A stretch of 64,000 bases of DNA from Bradyrhizobium japonicum USDA 6 (GTDB taxonomy: Bacteria > Pseudomonadota > Alphaproteobacteria > Rhizobiales > Xanthobacteraceae): the NCBI RefSeq assembly GCF_000284375.1, contig NC_017249.1:8735001-8799000 (forward strand). Direction: 5' to 3'. Below are positions 40,931 to 50,740 of this stretch, piece after piece. The translations under genes and the position numbers were made by a program. Each line of letters starts with the position of its first letter. Position 1 is the stretch's first letter. The notes below the pieces were generated by a model. The model saw nothing but the letters and a program-made list of their open reading frames with translations, was not told where the DNA came from and did not search any database.

Positions 40931-42700
40931 ATGCAGAGCCGGCTTCCCATCCTCATCTTCGCGCTTCTCATGGCGGCGATCCCGCATCTCCCGGGCATGC
41001 CGCCGTTCTGGATCGTGCTACTCGACAATATCGGCCTTGCCGCCCTCGTCGCGATGGGCCTCGTGCTGCTCACCGGCGTCGGCGGCTTGACCTCGTTTGG
41101 CCAGGCGGCTTTCGTCGGCTTCGGCGCCTACACCACCGCGGTGCTGTCGACGGCCTATGGCCTGTCGCCATGGCTGACCTTGCCGCTGTCGCTGCTCGTC
41201 AGCGGATCGTTGGCGGTGCTGCTTGGCCTCGTCACCGTCCGTCTCTCCGGGCACTATCTGCCGCTCGGCACGCTCGCCTGGGGGCTGGGCCTGTTCTATC
41301 TCTTCAGCAAGCTGGAATTTTTGGGAAGAAACGACGGCATCTCGGCGATCCCGCCGCTGTCGATCGGTTCGTTCAAGATGCTCTCGCCCGGCTCGATCTA
41401 TTACGCGATCTGGGTTGCCGTGATCCTCTCGGCCCTGCTCACGATGAACCTGCTGGATTCCCGCACCGGCCGCGCCATCCGCGCGCTGCGGCGCGGACAC
41501 GTCGCGGCCGAAGCGTTCGGCGTGCACACGCCGCGCGCCAAGCTCCTGGTGTTCATCCACGCCGCGGTGCTGGCCGGTCTCTCCGGCTGGCTCTACGCGC
41601 ATCTTCAGCGCGCGGTGAACCCGACGCCGTTCGGCGCGCAGGCCGGCATCGAATATCTCTTCATCGCGGTGGTCGGCGGCGCCGGCTATGTCTGGGGCGG
41701 CGTACTGGGCGCGGCGATCGTCGTGGTCCTGAAGGAGGTGCTGCAGAGCTATTTGCCGCTGATCCTGCCCGGCTCCGGCCAGGTCGAGACCATCGTGTTC
41801 GGCATCATGCTGGTGGCGCTGCTCCAGCTTGCGCCCGGCGGCGTCTGGCCCTGGCTGATGTCGTTCCTGCCGGAGCGCACCAATGGCAAGAAGCCGGACA
41901 CCTCGCTGAAACTGGAGCAGCGCACCCGCGCGGCCGGCCAGTCCGGCGTCCTGCTCCAGGTCGAGAAGGCGCGAAAGCAGTTCGGCGGCGTGATCGCGGT
42001 CAACAACGTCTCCTTCGACGTGCAGGCGAAAGAGATCGTCGCGTTGATCGGACCGAACGGCGCCGGCAAGAGCACGACGTTCAACCTGATCACCGGCGTG
42101 CTGTCGGCGACCTCGGGCTCGATCTCGGTCCTCGGCAAGAAGGTCGACAGGGCGCCTCCGCAGGAGATCGTCAAGCTCGGCATCTCCCGCACCTTCCAGC
42201 ATGTGAAGCTCGTCCCTGACATGACCGTGCTGGAGAACGTCGCGATCGGCGCGCATCTGCGCGGCCATTCGGGACCGATCTCCTCGATGCTGCGGCTCGA
42301 CCGCGCCGATGAAGCGAGGCTGCTCGCGGAGGCCGCCCGCCAGATCGAGCGCGTGGGCCTCGCCGAGCAGATGCATCAGCTCGCAGGTTCGCTCTCGCTC
42401 GGCCAGCAGCGCATCGTCGAGATCGCGCGTGCGCTGTGCGTCGATCCGATGCTGCTGCTGCTCGACGAGCCGGCCGCCGGCCTGCGCCACATGGAGAAGC
42501 AGCGCCTTGCCACGCTGCTCCGCGAACTGCGCGACGGCGGCATGAGCGTGCTTCTTGTCGAGCACGACATGGGCTTCGTGATGAACCTCGCCGACCGCAT
42601 CGTGGTGCTCGATTTCGGCACCAAGATCGCGGAAGGCACGCCCGCCACGATCAAGACCAATCCCGAAGTGATCAAGGCCTATCTCGGAGTGGCGGCATGA
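40931..42700 (+). CDS. Fused Liv-type permease and ATPase
   Basis: A 589-residue fusion. Residues 1 to about 315 form a LivM-type permease (LTGVGGLTSFGQAAFVGFGA, RTGRAIRALRRGHVAAEAFG). After a charged linker (about 316-340), residues 341-589 form a LivG-type ATPase with Walker A GPNGAGKSTTFNLI, signature LSLGQQRIVEIARAL and Walker B LLLLDEPAAGLRHME. In the pim-linked liv cluster the same two parts are separate genes. It starts 5 bp after the LivH-like gene and overlaps the next ATPase gene by ATGA. Confidence 0.92.
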   Translation: MQSRLPILIFALLMAAIPHLPGMPPFWIVLLDNIGLAALVAMGLVLLTGVGGLTSFGQAAFVGFGAYTTAVLSTAYGLSPWLTLPLSLLVSGSLAVLLGLVTVRLSGHYLPLGTLAWGLGLFYLFSKLEFLGRNDGISAIPPLSIGSFKMLSPGSIYYAIWVAVILSALLTMNLLDSRTGRAIRALRRGHVAAEAFGVHTPRAKLLVFIHAAVLAGLSGWLYAHLQRAVNPTPFGAQAGIEYLFIAVVGGAGYVWGGVLGAAIVVVLKEVLQSYLPLILPGSGQVETIVFGIMLVALLQLAPGGVWPWLMSFLPERTNGKKPDTSLKLEQRTRAAGQSGVLLQVEKARKQFGGVIAVNNVSFDVQAKEIVALIGPNGAGKSTTFNLITGVLSATSGSISVLGKKVDRAPPQEIVKLGISRTFQHVKLVPDMTVLENVAIGAHLRGHSGPISSMLRLDRADEARLLAEAARQIERVGLAEQMHQLAGSLSLGQQRIVEIARALCVDPMLLLLDEPAAGLRHMEKQRLATLLRELRDGGMSVLLVEHDMGFVMNLADRIVVLDFGTKIAEGTPATIKTNPEVIKAYLGVAA

Positions 42701-43428
42701 GTGCGCTGTTGTCCGTCGCCGACGCCCATGTCGCCTATGGCAAGGTCGAGGCCGTGCGTTCGGTCTCGCTCGAGGTCGGCGCCAACCAGATCGTCACCAT
42801 CGTCGGGGCCAATGGCGCCGGCAAGACCACGCTGCTCTCCGCCATCATGGGCATCTTGCCGCTGAAAGGGCGCGTCGCCTTCGCAGGGCAAGATCTGTCA
42901 CGGCTCGACATCGAGGACCGCGTCGCGATGGGGCTCGGCCTCGTTCCAGAGCACCGCGAGCTGTTCGTGACCATGAATGTCGAGGACAATCTCGAGCTCG
43001 GGGCCTTCCGCATCGAGCGCAGCAAGGCGAAAGCCTCGATGGAGCGCGTCTACACGCTGTTCCCGCGGCTGAAGGAGCGGCGCAAGCAGTTGGCGGGCAC
43101 CCTCTCCGGCGGCGAGCAGCAGATGCTCGCAATGGGCCGCGCGCTGATGGGCGAGCCGAAGCTCTTGATGCTGGACGAGCCGAGCCTCGGCCTCGCCCCG
43201 ATCATCGTCGCCGACATCTTCCGCATCGTCACCGAGCTCCGCGCCGGCGGCGTCTCCGTGCTGCTGGTCGAGCAGAACGCGCAGGCCGCGCTGAAGATCG
43301 CGGACCAGGCCTATGTGATGGAGCTCGGCGAGTTCGTGCTCAGCGGCAAGGCCAGCGATATCGCGGCGAACGAGCGCGTGGCGGCCAGCTATCTCGGCTT
43401 CCAGCACGAAGGCGCGAGTGTGATCTGA
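42697..43428 (+). CDS. Liv-type ABC ATPase (LivF-like)
   Basis: The 243-residue ATPase has Walker A GANGAGKTTLLSAI, signature LSGGEQQMLAMGRAL, Walker B LLMLDEPSLGLAP and the LivF-like end VAASYLGFQHEG. The ATG at 42697 overlaps the fusion gene's stop by four bases. It completes the transporter encoded from 39885; no binding-protein gene lies in this unit. Confidence 0.9.
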   Translation: MSALLSVADAHVAYGKVEAVRSVSLEVGANQIVTIVGANGAGKTTLLSAIMGILPLKGRVAFAGQDLSRLDIEDRVAMGLGLVPEHRELFVTMNVEDNLELGAFRIERSKAKASMERVYTLFPRLKERRKQLAGTLSGGEQQMLAMGRALMGEPKLLMLDEPSLGLAPIIVADIFRIVTELRAGGVSVLLVEQNAQAALKIADQAYVMELGEFVLSGKASDIAANERVAASYLGFQHEGASVI

Positions 43429-43440
43429 TTTCCTGGCTGG

Positions 43441-43606
43441 CTCCTCTTCCCTCTCCCTCGTTGGAGAAGTAAGCGCGGGTAAACGTGCCGGATGAGGGGC
43501 TCTCTCCACCAATGACGACGTGGGACCATCGCCTGCGGAGAGACACCCCTCACCCCTCTCGCGGCTATGCCGCGAGCCACCCTCTCCCGCAGGGGGAGAG
43601 GGTGTA
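43441..43606. repeat. Intergenic repeat, CTCTCCC/GGGAGAG family, copy 2
   Basis: CCTCTTCCCTCTCCCTCG, GCCGGATGAGGGGC, GCGGAGAGACACCCCTCACC and CCCTCTCCCGCAGGGGGAGA are recognisable boxes shared with 20128-20295. It lies between convergent genes. Confidence 0.8.
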
Positions 43607-43620
43607 CCGTGCGAGCCGAA

Positions 43621-44256
43621 CTAGCTTTCGCTTGAAGACAGACTCGCTTTCCCCTTCAACGCCGCGACCTCCGCTTCCAGCTCCGCGATCCGTTGGTCCC
43701 TCGCCGCCAGCGCTGCCGCGACATCCGGCGCATCGAACTTCTGCGGAATGTGCTGCGGGCAGTTGGTGTCCCACGCCGCGATCTTGAACAGGATCACCTG
43801 CTCCGGGCGCGCGCGGTAGCCCTTAGGCATCAGCGACGTCGTCAGCGCCTCGTCGTCCTCGACGACGCGCGCCTCGCCCCAGATCTTCACGCGGCGGCGA
43901 TGGGCGTAGTCCATCACGAAGATATAGGCCTTGGGATTCTCGGACAGGTTTCCCTGCGTGATGTATTGCCGGTTGCCGGCATAGTCCGTGAAAGCCAGCG
44001 TCTGCTTGTCCAGCACCTTCAAAAACCCCTTCGGGCCACCGCGATGCTGGATGTAGGGCTGGCCGTCGGCCGAGGCGGTGGCGAAATAAAAGCTGTTGGC
44101 GTCAGCCAGGAACGCCGCAAGGTTCTCATCGACCTCGGTGCGCCAGCCGCGCTGCTCGGAATGGGCATAGCCTTCGCGCGATCCCTTTCGGGTCTGGATC
44201 GATTTCACCGCCGGCGTGAACGCCACGTCGCTGGCGTAGGTCTGAGCTGCCGTCAT
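43621..44256 (-). CDS. Pyridoxamine 5'-phosphate oxidase family (FMN-binding) protein
   Basis: The 211-residue protein has a split-barrel flavin-binding domain (about 25-165: ADANSFYFATASADGQPYIQ, HRGGPKGFLKVLDKQTLAFT, GNRQYITQGNLSENPKAYIF, HRRRVKIWGEARVVEDD). A C-terminal heptad-like helix (ALAARDQRIAELEAEVAALK) suggests dimer or partner contact. Such proteins are general flavin reductases or oxidases rather than vitamin B6 enzymes. It is divergent from the LysR gene, so it may be a LysR target. Confidence 0.85.
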   Translation of the reverse strand: MTAAQTYASDVAFTPAVKSIQTRKGSREGYAHSEQRGWRTEVDENLAAFLADANSFYFATASADGQPYIQHRGGPKGFLKVLDKQTLAFTDYAGNRQYITQGNLSENPKAYIFVMDYAHRRRVKIWGEARVVEDDEALTTSLMPKGYRARPEQVILFKIAAWDTNCPQHIPQKFDAPDVAAALAARDQRIAELEAEVAALKGKASLSSSES

Positions 44257-44354
44257 CGGAACATCTCCTGAAATCCCGGCGCATTCCTGCGTCTTTCGGG
44301 GTCTAAATTGGCCCTTCCGGCGACCAAAACAATCCGGCGGCTTGACACTTCATA

Positions 44355-44374
44355 ATTGCGTTATATGCAATAAT
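44355..44374. promoter_or_regulatory. LysR-type box and shared dyad upstream of lysR
   Basis: ATTGC-GTTATAT-GCAAT (44355-44371) is a perfect inverted repeat containing a T-N11-A LysR box. Shifted by five bases, GTTAT-ATGCA-ATAAT (44360-44374) matches the dyad at 39781, 47394 and 52864. A TTGACA hexamer lies at 44342-44347. The box ends only a few bases before the lysR ATG, fitting autoregulation. Confidence 0.6.
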
Positions 44375-44377
44375 ACC

Positions 44378-45262
44378 ATGGACCGCCTCGAAGCCATGCA
44401 CGTCTTCGTCACCGTCGCCGATCTGCGCGGCTTTGCGCCGGCGGCGCGCAAGCTCCAGCTGTCGCCTTCGGCCGTGACGCGGCTGATCGCGGCGCTGGAG
44501 GAGCATCTCGGCGCGCGGCTGCTGCAACGCACCACGCGGCAGGTGAGATTGACCGATGTCGGCACGCGCTATCTGGAGCGCGCGCGGCGAATCCTCGCCG
44601 ACGTCGAGGAGGCCGACGGCTCCGCGCGGGAGGAACGCAACCGGCCGAGCGGGCGTCTCGTGGTGTCAGCGCCGATCGGCTTCGGCCGGCTCCATGTCGG
44701 GCCGGTGATGACCGCCTACCTCAAGCGCTATCCCGAGGTCGCCTGCGAACTCAGGCTATCTGACCATCTGGTCAACCTCGTCGAGGATGCCGTCGACGCC
44801 GCCGTCCGCATCGGCCATCTCGCCGACTCCTCCCTCGTCGCGCGCCAGGTCGGCGAGATGCGGCGGATCGTGGTGGCGACGCCGGGCTATCTGAAGCGCC
44901 ATGGCGAGCCGAAGACGCCGGAGGCGCTGCTCGAACACCAGACCATCGCGTTCGGCCCGTCCGCGAGCTGGCGCTTCGTGCAGGACGGCCGCGACATCGA
45001 GGTCATGGTCAACCCGCGCTTCACCAGCAACAGCGCCGACGCCGCCCTGCAATATGCCGAGGCCGGCGGCGGCGTGACGCGCGTGCTGGCCTATCAGGCC
45101 GCGGAGGGCCTCAAGCGCGGGCGGCTCAAGATCGTGTTGGCGAAATACGAGCAGCCGGCGCTGCCGATCCACATCGTCTATCCGACCTCGCGCCTGCTCT
45201 CGGCCAAGGTGCGCGCCTTCATTGATTTGGTCTTGGAGATGGCCGAGTGGAAGTTTGGGTGA
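44378..45262 (+). CDS. LysR family transcriptional regulator
   Basis: The 294-residue protein has an N-terminal winged helix (MDRLEAMHVFVTVADLRGFA to LQRTTRQVRLTDVG, about 1-60) and a substrate-binding-like effector domain (about 90-290) of the DsdA/AaeR-like group common next to oxidoreductases. The ATG at 44378 matches family starts; the frame's earlier start at 44342 would place codons in the promoter. There is no ribosome site, so the transcript may be nearly leaderless. It is divergent from the flavin-binding protein. Confidence 0.9.
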   Translation: MDRLEAMHVFVTVADLRGFAPAARKLQLSPSAVTRLIAALEEHLGARLLQRTTRQVRLTDVGTRYLERARRILADVEEADGSAREERNRPSGRLVVSAPIGFGRLHVGPVMTAYLKRYPEVACELRLSDHLVNLVEDAVDAAVRIGHLADSSLVARQVGEMRRIVVATPGYLKRHGEPKTPEALLEHQTIAFGPSASWRFVQDGRDIEVMVNPRFTSNSADAALQYAEAGGGVTRVLAYQAAEGLKRGRLKIVLAKYEQPALPIHIVYPTSRLLSAKVRAFIDLVLEMAEWKFG

Positions 45263-45406
45263 TGGTCTCGTGTCCCTGACGCGCTGCAACGCGTAGCGTT
45301 GCTGCGCAGAGCCGGGACCCAGAAGGCCAGAGCATGGGCTGCGGATGGATGGGCCCCGGCTCTGCGCAGCGGCACTTCGCGCCGCACCGCGTCCGGGGCA
45401 CGAGAG
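45263..45406. repeat. Intergenic repeat, ATGGTCTCGTGTCCC family
   Basis: It begins GATGGTCTCGTGTCCCTGAC and ends CCGGGGCACGAGAGCC; an internal inverted pair GCGCAGAGCCGGGACC and GGCCCCGGCTCTGCGC forms a second stem. It separates the convergent lysR and thioesterase genes. Confidence 0.75.
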
Positions 45407-45408
45407 CC

Positions 45409-45828
45409 TTACGCCTTCTTTGGCACCACGCGGAACGTCCCGCTCGCCCGTGCGATCACAACGCCGTCGGCCTTGATCAGGCATTGCGCGAAGCAGATCG
45501 TCTTGCCGGTCTTGATCACGTCGCTCTCGATCGAACACCACTGCCCGATCTCGGCGGAGCCGACGAAATCGACCGAGAGTGAGACCGTCACGAACGAAGT
45601 GGTCCAGTTCGTCACCAGCGCGCAGCTATAGCCCATGGCGTTGTCGGCAAGCGCGGCGATGAGGCCGCCGTGGATCAAGCCACGGCCGTTGGTGTGCGGC
45701 CTTGCCAGCCGGAGGCCAATAATGACGGCCTTGTCGGTGTTCTTCGCGTAAAGCGGCTCCCAGGGTTCGGTGAGAGGGCTCTTGCGAAACAACGGCTCGA
45801 AGCCGTCGGGAATGTCGGTGTCGATCAT
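45409..45828 (-). CDS. PaaI family acyl-CoA thioesterase
   Basis: The 139-residue hotdog-fold protein has NGRGLIHGGLIAALADNAMG near residue 50, the PaaI signature containing the active-site His-Gly-Gly and Asp, and the final strand ASGTFRVVPKK. It hydrolyses CoA thioesters in the cytoplasm and would release CoA from stalled aryl- or acyl-CoA. The ATG at 45828 (MIDTDIPDGFEPL) is used rather than 45885. Placement among aromatic genes suggests, but does not prove, an aryl-CoA substrate. Confidence 0.88.
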   Translation of the reverse strand: MIDTDIPDGFEPLFRKSPLTEPWEPLYAKNTDKAVIIGLRLARPHTNGRGLIHGGLIAALADNAMGYSCALVTNWTTSFVTVSLSVDFVGSAEIGQWCSIESDVIKTGKTICFAQCLIKADGVVIARASGTFRVVPKKA

Positions 45829-45938
45829 AGCGTGCCTCGCGTTGCTGGCTGGCGCCATTGAACGCGATCTGGATGACAGTTTCACCGCCTACAAAGTTTT
45901 AAACGGAATTTGCGCAGGTGTTTGAAATGAGCGGTGCC

Positions 45939-46024
45939 GTCATTGCGAGGAGCGAAGCGACGAAGCAATCCAGACTGTCGCCGCGGAAAGATTCCTGGAT
46001 TGCTTCGCTTCGCTCGCAATGACG
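45939..46024. repeat. Intergenic palindromic repeat, GTCATTGCGAG family, copy 2
   Basis: It begins CGTCATTGCGAGGAGCGAAG and ends CTTCGCTCGCAATGACG, with imperfect arms of about 30 bp; related to the perfect copy at 15067-15148. Confidence 0.85.
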
Positions 46025-46044
46025 ATGTGGAGAGAGCACGCGAT

Positions 46045-46141
46045 GCCGTAGGGTGGGCAAAGGCGCGAAGCGCCGTGCCCACCGTCTCGCCTGGAATAGA
46101 GAAGAAGCGGTGGGCACGCTGCGCTTTGCCCACCCTACGGC
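46045..46141. repeat. Intergenic palindromic repeat, GCCGTAGGGTGGGCAAAG family
   Basis: GCCGTAGGGTGGGCAAAGGC at the left end is inverted as GCTTTGCCCACCCTACGGC at the right end, with a second inner stem (GTGCCCACC and GGTGGGCAC). Confidence 0.85.
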
Positions 46142-46156
46142 ACCAACGTCACAGTC

Positions 46157-47518
<1,362 letters not shown>

Positions 47519-47586
47519 TTAGATAACATGTTAATTAATGAGACCGGGCCATCGAAGCCCGCCGTCGAAACAGGGAGAGACGACCG

Positions 47587-48603
47587 ATGAGGAAAGCCTG
47601 TCTGGCTTTGCTGCTGGCAGCAAGCGTGAGCCCCGCGTTCGCGCAGGACAAGACCTTCGACCTGAAAGTCTCGCACTGGGTGCCGGCGTCGCATCCGCTG
47701 CAGAAATCGCTGGAAGACTGGGTGGCCGCGGTGAACAAGGATTCCGGCGGCACGATCACCGGCAAGGTGTTTCCCGCCCAGCAGCTCGGCAAGGCGTTCG
47801 ACCATTACGACATGGCACGCGACGGCATCGCCGACGTCACCTATGTCAATCCCGGCTATCAGCCCGGCCGCTTCCCGATCGTCGGCGCCGGCGAATTGCC
47901 GTTCCTGATCTCGGACGCCAAGGGCGGCTCGATGGGGCTGGACGCCTGGTACCGCAAATATGCCGAGAAGGAGATGAAGGACGTCAAATACTGCCTCGCC
48001 TTCGTCCACTCGCCCTCCTCCTTCCATTCCAAGACCAAAAAGATCGTGATGCCGGAAGACGTGAAGGGCCTGAAGATCCGTCCCGCGCACGCCACCATGG
48101 CGAATTTCGTCACCTCGCTCGGCGGCACCAACGTGCAGTCCTCCGCGCCCGAAGTGCGCGACATCATCGAGCGCGGCGTCGCCGACGGCGTCACCTTCCC
48201 CTGGGGCTCGCTGGTGCTGTTCGGCATCGACAAGGTGACCAAGTACGACATGGAGGCGCCGCTCTACACCACGACCTTCGTGTTCGTGATCAACAAGGAC
48301 AAGTACAACGCGATGTCCGACAAGCAGAAGGCCGCGATCGACAAGAACTGCTCGACCGAGATGGCCGGCATGGTCGGCGAGCATTGGGGCAAGTTCGAGG
48401 ATGCGGGCATCGACAAGGTCAAGGCGGAATCAAATCATGAGGTCTACAAGCTGACACCCGAGCAGACCGCCGCCTGGAAGAAGGCCGCCGAGCCGCTGGT
48501 CAAGACCTGGGGCGAAGGCGCCAAGAAGGCCGGCGCCGATCCCGACGCCGCGTTGGCGGATCTGAAGGCCTCACTGAAGAAGTACAACGCGCTGGCGGAG
48601 TAG
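47587..48603 (+). CDS. TRAP transporter substrate-binding protein (DctP family)
   Basis: The 338-residue periplasmic receptor has a signal peptide MRKACLALLLAASVSPAFAQ. The DctP core includes LKVSHWVPASHPLQKSLEDW, GGTITGKVFPAQQLGKAFDH, the conserved arginine region VKGLKIRPAHATMANFVTSL and GVADGVTFPWGSL. GGGAGAGA precedes the ATG. It is divergent from pobA and upstream of DctQ- and DctM-type membrane genes, as in TarPQM of R. palustris, which takes up lignin-derived aromatics. Transport of 4-hydroxybenzoate or cinnamates is a contextual inference. Confidence 0.88.
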   Translation: MRKACLALLLAASVSPAFAQDKTFDLKVSHWVPASHPLQKSLEDWVAAVNKDSGGTITGKVFPAQQLGKAFDHYDMARDGIADVTYVNPGYQPGRFPIVGAGELPFLISDAKGGSMGLDAWYRKYAEKEMKDVKYCLAFVHSPSSFHSKTKKIVMPEDVKGLKIRPAHATMANFVTSLGGTNVQSSAPEVRDIIERGVADGVTFPWGSLVLFGIDKVTKYDMEAPLYTTTFVFVINKDKYNAMSDKQKAAIDKNCSTEMAGMVGEHWGKFEDAGIDKVKAESNHEVYKLTPEQTAAWKKAAEPLVKTWGEGAKKAGADPDAALADLKASLKKYNALAE

Positions 48604-48624
48604 GCGCCGCGGCGAAAGAAGCAC

Positions 48625-48647
48625 GGTGGCGAGGACATCTCGCCGCC
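48625..48647 (+). terminator. Possible attenuator hairpin after the TRAP receptor gene
   Basis: GGTGGCGAG and CTCGCCGCC pair (one G-T) around GACAT, followed by GTTGTTCT. It could stop part of the transcripts so that the receptor is made in excess over the membrane subunits. Confidence 0.4.
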
Positions 48648-48689
48648 GTTGTTCTGCAGGCGGGTTGCACGGTGAGGAGCGCACGCCGC

Positions 48690-48840
48690 TTCCTCCCCCT
48701 CTCCCCGCCTGCGGGGAGAGGGTTGGGGTGAGGGGGAGTCTCCGCGGGGGCGGTGACAGTTGGACTCGCGGAGAGTCCCCTCACCCGGAATCCGCGCTTC
48801 CAGCGCGAATTCCGGCCTCTCCCCGCACGCGGGGAGAGGC
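48690..48840. repeat. Intergenic repeat, CTCTCCC/GGGAGAG family, copy 3
   Basis: CCCCTCTCCCCGCCTGCGGG, GTTGGGGTGAGGGGGAGTCT, CGCGGAGAGTCCCCTCACCC and CCTCTCCCCGCACGCGGGGA are its boxes. It sits inside the TRAP operon, between the receptor and small-permease genes. Confidence 0.8.
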
Positions 48841-48896
48841 AAAGTGCGCGGCGACATCTGAATCAAGAGAATGACCTCACGCGATAGGACTCTCCC

Positions 48897-49406
48897 ATGA
48901 AGCGCTCCTGGATGGACCGCATCATCGACACGATCGAATGGATCGCGGCCGGCTTCGTCGGCATCGTCGCGCTCGACATCTTCCTGTCGGTGCTGCTGCG
49001 CAACACGCTGAACTACTCGATCCCCGATTCGTTCGATATCGGCCGCATGTTGCTCGGCATCCTCATCTTCTGGGGCATCGCCGCGACGTCCTATCGCGGC
49101 ACGCACATCACGGTCGATCTCGTCTGGGGCAATGTCGGACCGCGCTACCAGCGCTGGATCGACGTGTTCGCAACGCTGGTGCTGCTGTTCGTCGTCACCG
49201 TGCAGACCTGGACGCTGTTCGACAAGGTGCGCGGCACCTACAACGACAACGTCCAGACCTTCGACATGCACATGCCGACCTGGCCGTTCTTCGCGGTCGC
49301 GTGGATCGGTGATGCCGCGGCCGTGCTGCTGATCGCGATCCGCACCTATCGCCTGATCTTCCATCCCGAAGACATGCACGATCCCAAATTGAAGGCGACG
49401 GAGTAA
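48897..49406 (+). CDS. TRAP transporter small permease (DctQ family)
   Basis: The 169-residue inner-membrane protein has four hydrophobic segments (about 12-35, 50-68, 90-110, 130-150) and the family block GILIFWGIAATSYRGTHITV. It stabilises or couples the large permease. Its stop is 2 bp before the large-permease gene, so these two are tightly coupled, while the receptor lies 290 bp upstream across a repeat. Confidence 0.88.
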   Translation: MKRSWMDRIIDTIEWIAAGFVGIVALDIFLSVLLRNTLNYSIPDSFDIGRMLLGILIFWGIAATSYRGTHITVDLVWGNVGPRYQRWIDVFATLVLLFVVTVQTWTLFDKVRGTYNDNVQTFDMHMPTWPFFAVAWIGDAAAVLLIAIRTYRLIFHPEDMHDPKLKATE

Positions 49407-49408
49407 TC

Positions 49409-50728
49409 ATGAGCACCGATGCCGTCGCCTTAATCGGCTTCGTTTCCCTGTTCGTCCTGATGCTGCTGCGCGTGCCCGTCGGCATGGCCATGGGCCTCGT
49501 CGGCGTGTCCGGCTTCGCCTATCTCGTCAACGGGACGGCGGCGCTTAAGCTGGTCGGCCAGACCTCGATGCGCACGGTCACAGACTACACCTTCGGCGTC
49601 ATCCCGATGTTCCTGCTGATGGGCTCCTTCGTCAGCAATTCTGGCATGAGCCGCGAGCTGTTCCGCGCCGCCAACGGCTTTGTCGGGCATCTGCGCGGCG
49701 GGCTCGGCATCGCCACCGTCGGCGCCTGCGGCGGCTTTGCCGCGATCTGCGGCTCCTCCGTCGCGACCGCCGCGACCTTCTCCGCCGTCGCCTATCCCGA
49801 GATGCGCCGCTTCGGCTATCCGCAGTCCTTCGCCACCGGCGTGATCGCGGCGGGCGGCACACTGGGCGCGATGCTGCCGCCCTCCACCGTGCTCGCGGTC
49901 TACGGCATCATTACCGAGCAGGACATCGGAAAGCTCTTCATCGCCGGCATCATTCCGGGTCTGCTGGCAATGACCATGTACATGATCACGATCTTCCTGA
50001 TCGGTCATTTCCGCCCGGACTTCCTGCCCAAGGGCAAGGTGCTGCCGTGGCGCGAGCGCTTTGCGGGCCTGAAGGACATCTGGGCGCCGGTCTTGCTGTT
50101 CGTCTTCGTCATCGGCGGCCTCTACGGCCTGCCGTTCCTGCCGCGCTTCACGCCGACGGAGGCCGGTGGCGTCGGCGCCGCGGGCGCCTTCATCATCGGC
50201 GTGGTCACGGGGCGGCTCGACCGCGAGAAGATATTGGCCTCGCTGCTGCAGGCGACGCGCACCGCGGCCGCCGTGTTCACGGTGCTGATCGGCGCGCTGA
50301 TCTTCGGCTACTTCCTCACGGTGACGCAGACGCCGCAGAAGGTCACCGAATTCCTCACTGGTCTCGGCCTCGGCCCCTACGGCGTGCTGGCGCTGATCAT
50401 GGTGATGTATCTCGTGCTCGGCTGCCTGATGGACGCCATGGCGATGATCATCCTCACCGTGCCGATCATCTTTCCCGTGATCACGCATCTCGGGTTTGAC
50501 CCGATCTGGTTCGGCGTCATCATCGTGATGACCGTCGAGCTCGGTCTGATCCATCCGCCGGTCGGGATGAACGTCTTTGTCATCAAAAGCGTGGTGAAGG
50601 ACGTCTCCTTCTCCACGATCTTCAAGGGCGTGATTCCCTTCGTGGCGACGGATCTGGTGCGGCTGGTGATTTTGATCGCGTTCCCGCTGCTGGCGACGTG
50701 GCTGCCAACACGGATGATGGCGCAATGA
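49409..50728 (+). CDS. TRAP transporter large permease (DctM family)
   Basis: The 439-residue transport subunit has about 12 membrane segments. Typical blocks are VPVGMAMGLVGVSGFAYLVN, IPMFLLMGSFVSNSGMSREL, FAAICGSSVATAATFSAVAY and a C-terminal GLIHPPVGMNVFVIKSVVKD. It moves substrate with a sodium gradient and completes the receptor/DctQ/DctM set. DUF3237 follows by 12 bp in the same direction. Confidence 0.92.
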   Translation: MSTDAVALIGFVSLFVLMLLRVPVGMAMGLVGVSGFAYLVNGTAALKLVGQTSMRTVTDYTFGVIPMFLLMGSFVSNSGMSRELFRAANGFVGHLRGGLGIATVGACGGFAAICGSSVATAATFSAVAYPEMRRFGYPQSFATGVIAAGGTLGAMLPPSTVLAVYGIITEQDIGKLFIAGIIPGLLAMTMYMITIFLIGHFRPDFLPKGKVLPWRERFAGLKDIWAPVLLFVFVIGGLYGLPFLPRFTPTEAGGVGAAGAFIIGVVTGRLDREKILASLLQATRTAAAVFTVLIGALIFGYFLTVTQTPQKVTEFLTGLGLGPYGVLALIMVMYLVLGCLMDAMAMIILTVPIIFPVITHLGFDPIWFGVIIVMTVELGLIHPPVGMNVFVIKSVVKDVSFSTIFKGVIPFVATDLVRLVILIAFPLLATWLPTRMMAQ

Positions 50729-50740
50729 CGAGGTGAAGCG

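Larger units (their letters stand above)
45829..46156. other. 328-bp gap made mostly of two repeats
   Basis: Two palindromic repeats (45939-46024 and 46045-46141) occupy more than half of the space between the thioesterase start and the pobA stop. The remainder (45829-45938) should hold the thioesterase promoter. No gene seen. Confidence 0.7.

Noticed and set aside
41018..42565. A 515-residue minus-strand frame across the permease-ATPase fusion
   Set aside because: It is a shadow of the fusion gene with no recognisable motif or ribosome site.
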